From the NCBI GenBank assembly GCA_914767715.1, contig OU612072.1, positions 24,306,001 through 24,366,000 of the forward strand: a DNA stretch of 60,000 bases. The letters are read 5' to 3'. Source of the stretch: Membranipora membranacea. Taxonomy: Eukaryota > Bryozoa > Gymnolaemata > Cheilostomatida > Membraniporidae. Position 1 is the first letter of the stretch, and every line of letters starts with the position of its first letter. The notes beneath the pieces were generated by a model that had not been told where the DNA came from, did not search any database, and saw only the letters and a program-made list of their open reading frames with translations. Positions 58,443 to 60,000 of the stretch are shown piece by piece. The position numbers were made by a program, and so were the translations under genes.

Positions 58443-59184
58443 ATGGGTAAACATTTTGAGTGTGAAAATTGTGACTATGAATGCCGAGTATTGTCAGACA
58501 TGGTAACACACTATGCGGAATGTCAGAGGGAGATGGACCAGGAATCTGGGCTGGAGGTTGACATCGATGGGGCTTCCAACGTTATGGACGTTGACCTAGA
58601 GGATGTAAGAGACTCACCTCGAAAAGAAAAGCCGATCACTCTAGTAAAGCCGCCAAAAGAGGTATGTAGAGAGTTGTTATGGTTACACTCCCAAACCCTG
58701 AGGTCAAATTGCTGAAAGAGGAAAATAGCATATAATGATATTATTATATTGGATTGATATGTGTCTAGGCAGCTGTTATTTATTGCTCCCTGTTGCTGTT
58801 GACAAAATCTATATTGGATTTATATTGTTACAGACCAGGAGACCAGCGATTAAAACGGGCCAGCCACCATCCAGAACAGCGGCCATCTTGATCCCTAGGG
58901 AGGAGGCCCCTCTGCCGCCGAAGGGAAGAGGAGGAAGAGGTAAAGGAAGAGCCAAGCTAACTGGCATCGCAAAAAAAGATTGCGAACTCCTACAAAAATA
59001 CCAAGAAACCTACACCTGCCAAAAATGGTCAGGCCAGGGAGATGCAGGGCGGTATGCCCAGCTCTCTATTCGCCTCCACGTACTCCACCATTATGATAGA
59101 CAAAACACAGATGGAGGGAGACCCTCAATGGCGGATACCACGGACCGATCCAGGACCGGACGCCGCTCGAACCAAAGATACTAA
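58443..59184 (+). CDS. Two-exon accessory ORF with a C2HC zinc finger next to the retroelement
   Basis: Exon 1 (58443-58661) starts MGKHFECENCDYECRVLSDM and holds one finger, C-x2-C-x12-H-x3-C (second half MVTHYAEC), then an acidic region (DIDGASNVMDVDLEDVRD) and KPITLVKPPKE. It ends at a perfect donor, GAG|GTATGT. Exon 2 (58834-59184) follows TATATTGTTACAG, starts in the same phase, and is basic: TRRPAIKTGQPPSRTA, LPPKGRGGRGKGRAKL, ending RSRTGRRSNQRY and TAA. The spliced product is 189 residues without stops, while every pol segment nearby is broken. It begins 184 bp after the integrase stop, where some Ty3/gypsy elements carry env or accessory genes. It is likely nucleic-acid binding. It may belong to the element or be an independent gene. 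Confidence 0.5.
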
Positions 59185-60000
59185 CTAGCTAGACCACAGA
59201 CACATCTTACAGAATTGATTATTCTTTACGCTTAACATGTCCTCTATTTATGGTTTAAATACAAATAAATACGTATCATAAATAAATACATACAACCGTA
59301 TTATTAATCAAATTCAAAATACAGGTCTAATATACCATAAACCTGTCTAAAGATCAGGCTCTGTGAAAGCTGTGGTAATGGTTCACGTACCCTCAACATA
59401 ATCACAATAAAGTGGTCGCAACTTGCTGCATGATGATATTGTATTACCTATGACTCTTCCAGTCCATGGCTCTGTGATACGTGGTTGAAAGCAATCGCAA
59501 GGTGGTTCAACTTAGCCCAGCTAAGATTTATATCAGTATGCAAGAAGGTTAAGATGTAAATAATGATTACCAGAGAGATAGATGTCGAGTGTGTCTGTCA
59601 GTATGTCCAGGTGGGAGTATGAATGGAATGGATACCAATGGGGTGTGATAAGTGTGTAACCTTGTTAGGTCAGATAAGTGAGCTAGTGAATTGTTATGGC
59701 CAGTTGACTATCTGTATGAGCTCAATATGAGTACCATGAAAGGCAAGTGAGTATCCTACTTTAGGTCAGTTAGTTGAGCAAGTTAGTTGTAATGGACAGT
59801 TGACACCCTCTGTATGTATGCTCGATATATGTAGTGGAATACCACCAGTCACGGGTTTTCCCAGCTAAGCCGATGGCATCCCAGAATGCCAGTCAGGGTT
59901 TTCTGACTATGTGTCAGTGACAGCCCAGAACACGCCAGTTCCCAGAGCTCTGCCACTGTTTTTACCCCACCTTTTCCAAGTTACAACTTAAATAGTGTGC
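59185..60000. other. Downstream flank, possible 3' LTR region (unproven)
   Basis: A diverged direct repeat of about 100 bp is seen: 59665-59735 (TAGGTCAGATAAGTGAGCTA, GCCAGTTGACTATCTGTATG) and 59764-59835 (TAGGTCAGTTAGTTGAGCAA, GGACAGTTGACACCCTCTGT). Such repeats occur in LTRs, but no second LTR copy lies in the window. No gene is seen. Confidence 0.35.

Noticed and set aside
59665-59835. 3' LTR with direct repeats
   Set aside because: No matching 5' LTR in the window and no clear terminal TG...CA; kept only as a possibility.

Overview
The window looks like nuclear DNA of an invertebrate animal. It is AT-rich, its genes are split by short spliceosomal introns, and most of the space is transposon wreckage: several non-LTR retrotransposon clades, a Ty3/gypsy-like element, P-type and CACTA(Tnp2)-type transposases, and tRNA-derived SINEs. 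I cannot name the species; a marine lophotrochozoan or deuterostome would fit. Nothing looks bacterial, and I see no CRISPR array, rRNA or operon.

Layout. 1-1702: 3' part of an unrecognised two-exon protein gene (+). 1703-9634: repeats, a 43-codon small ORF and two decayed LINEs (-). 9635-16194: ten exons (-) of a PLP-dependent aromatic amino acid/histidine decarboxylase, with small frameshifts and a LINE fragment inserted inside one exon, so apparently a pseudogene. 16445-18347: introned remains of a P-element/THAP9-type transposase (-) just upstream of those exons. 22842-23603: RNase H end of another LINE (-). 24641-30299: a ~5.66-kb insertion with ~130-bp terminal inverted repeats and a short target duplication, set inside a copy of a local repeat called R1 here; it has no recognisable transposase but carries two spliceable exons. 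30300-40750: diverged R1 copies interleaved with tRNA-Ala(AGC)-like and initiator tRNA-Met-like sequences and SINE heads. 41123-42845: a duplicated ~300-bp block. 43952-44327: a 12-bp minisatellite. 46657-48970: a CR1/Jockey-like LINE (-). 49540-53608: nine exons (-) of a Tnp2-family transposase. 54090-58258: a decayed Ty3/gypsy-like gag-pol (+). 58443-59184: a small two-exon zinc-finger ORF (+) where an accessory or env gene of the retroelement would lie.

The window is best read as a nest of old insertions over one or two host genes. Damage is graded: the decarboxylase and Tnp2 genes keep most splice sites and phases, while the LINEs and P element are in pieces. Several lesions are 1-2 base changes, some at short homopolymers, so assembly error must be excluded before final pseudogene calls. 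The most unusual objects are the 5.66-kb inverted-repeat element and the spliced zinc-finger ORF next to the retroelement.
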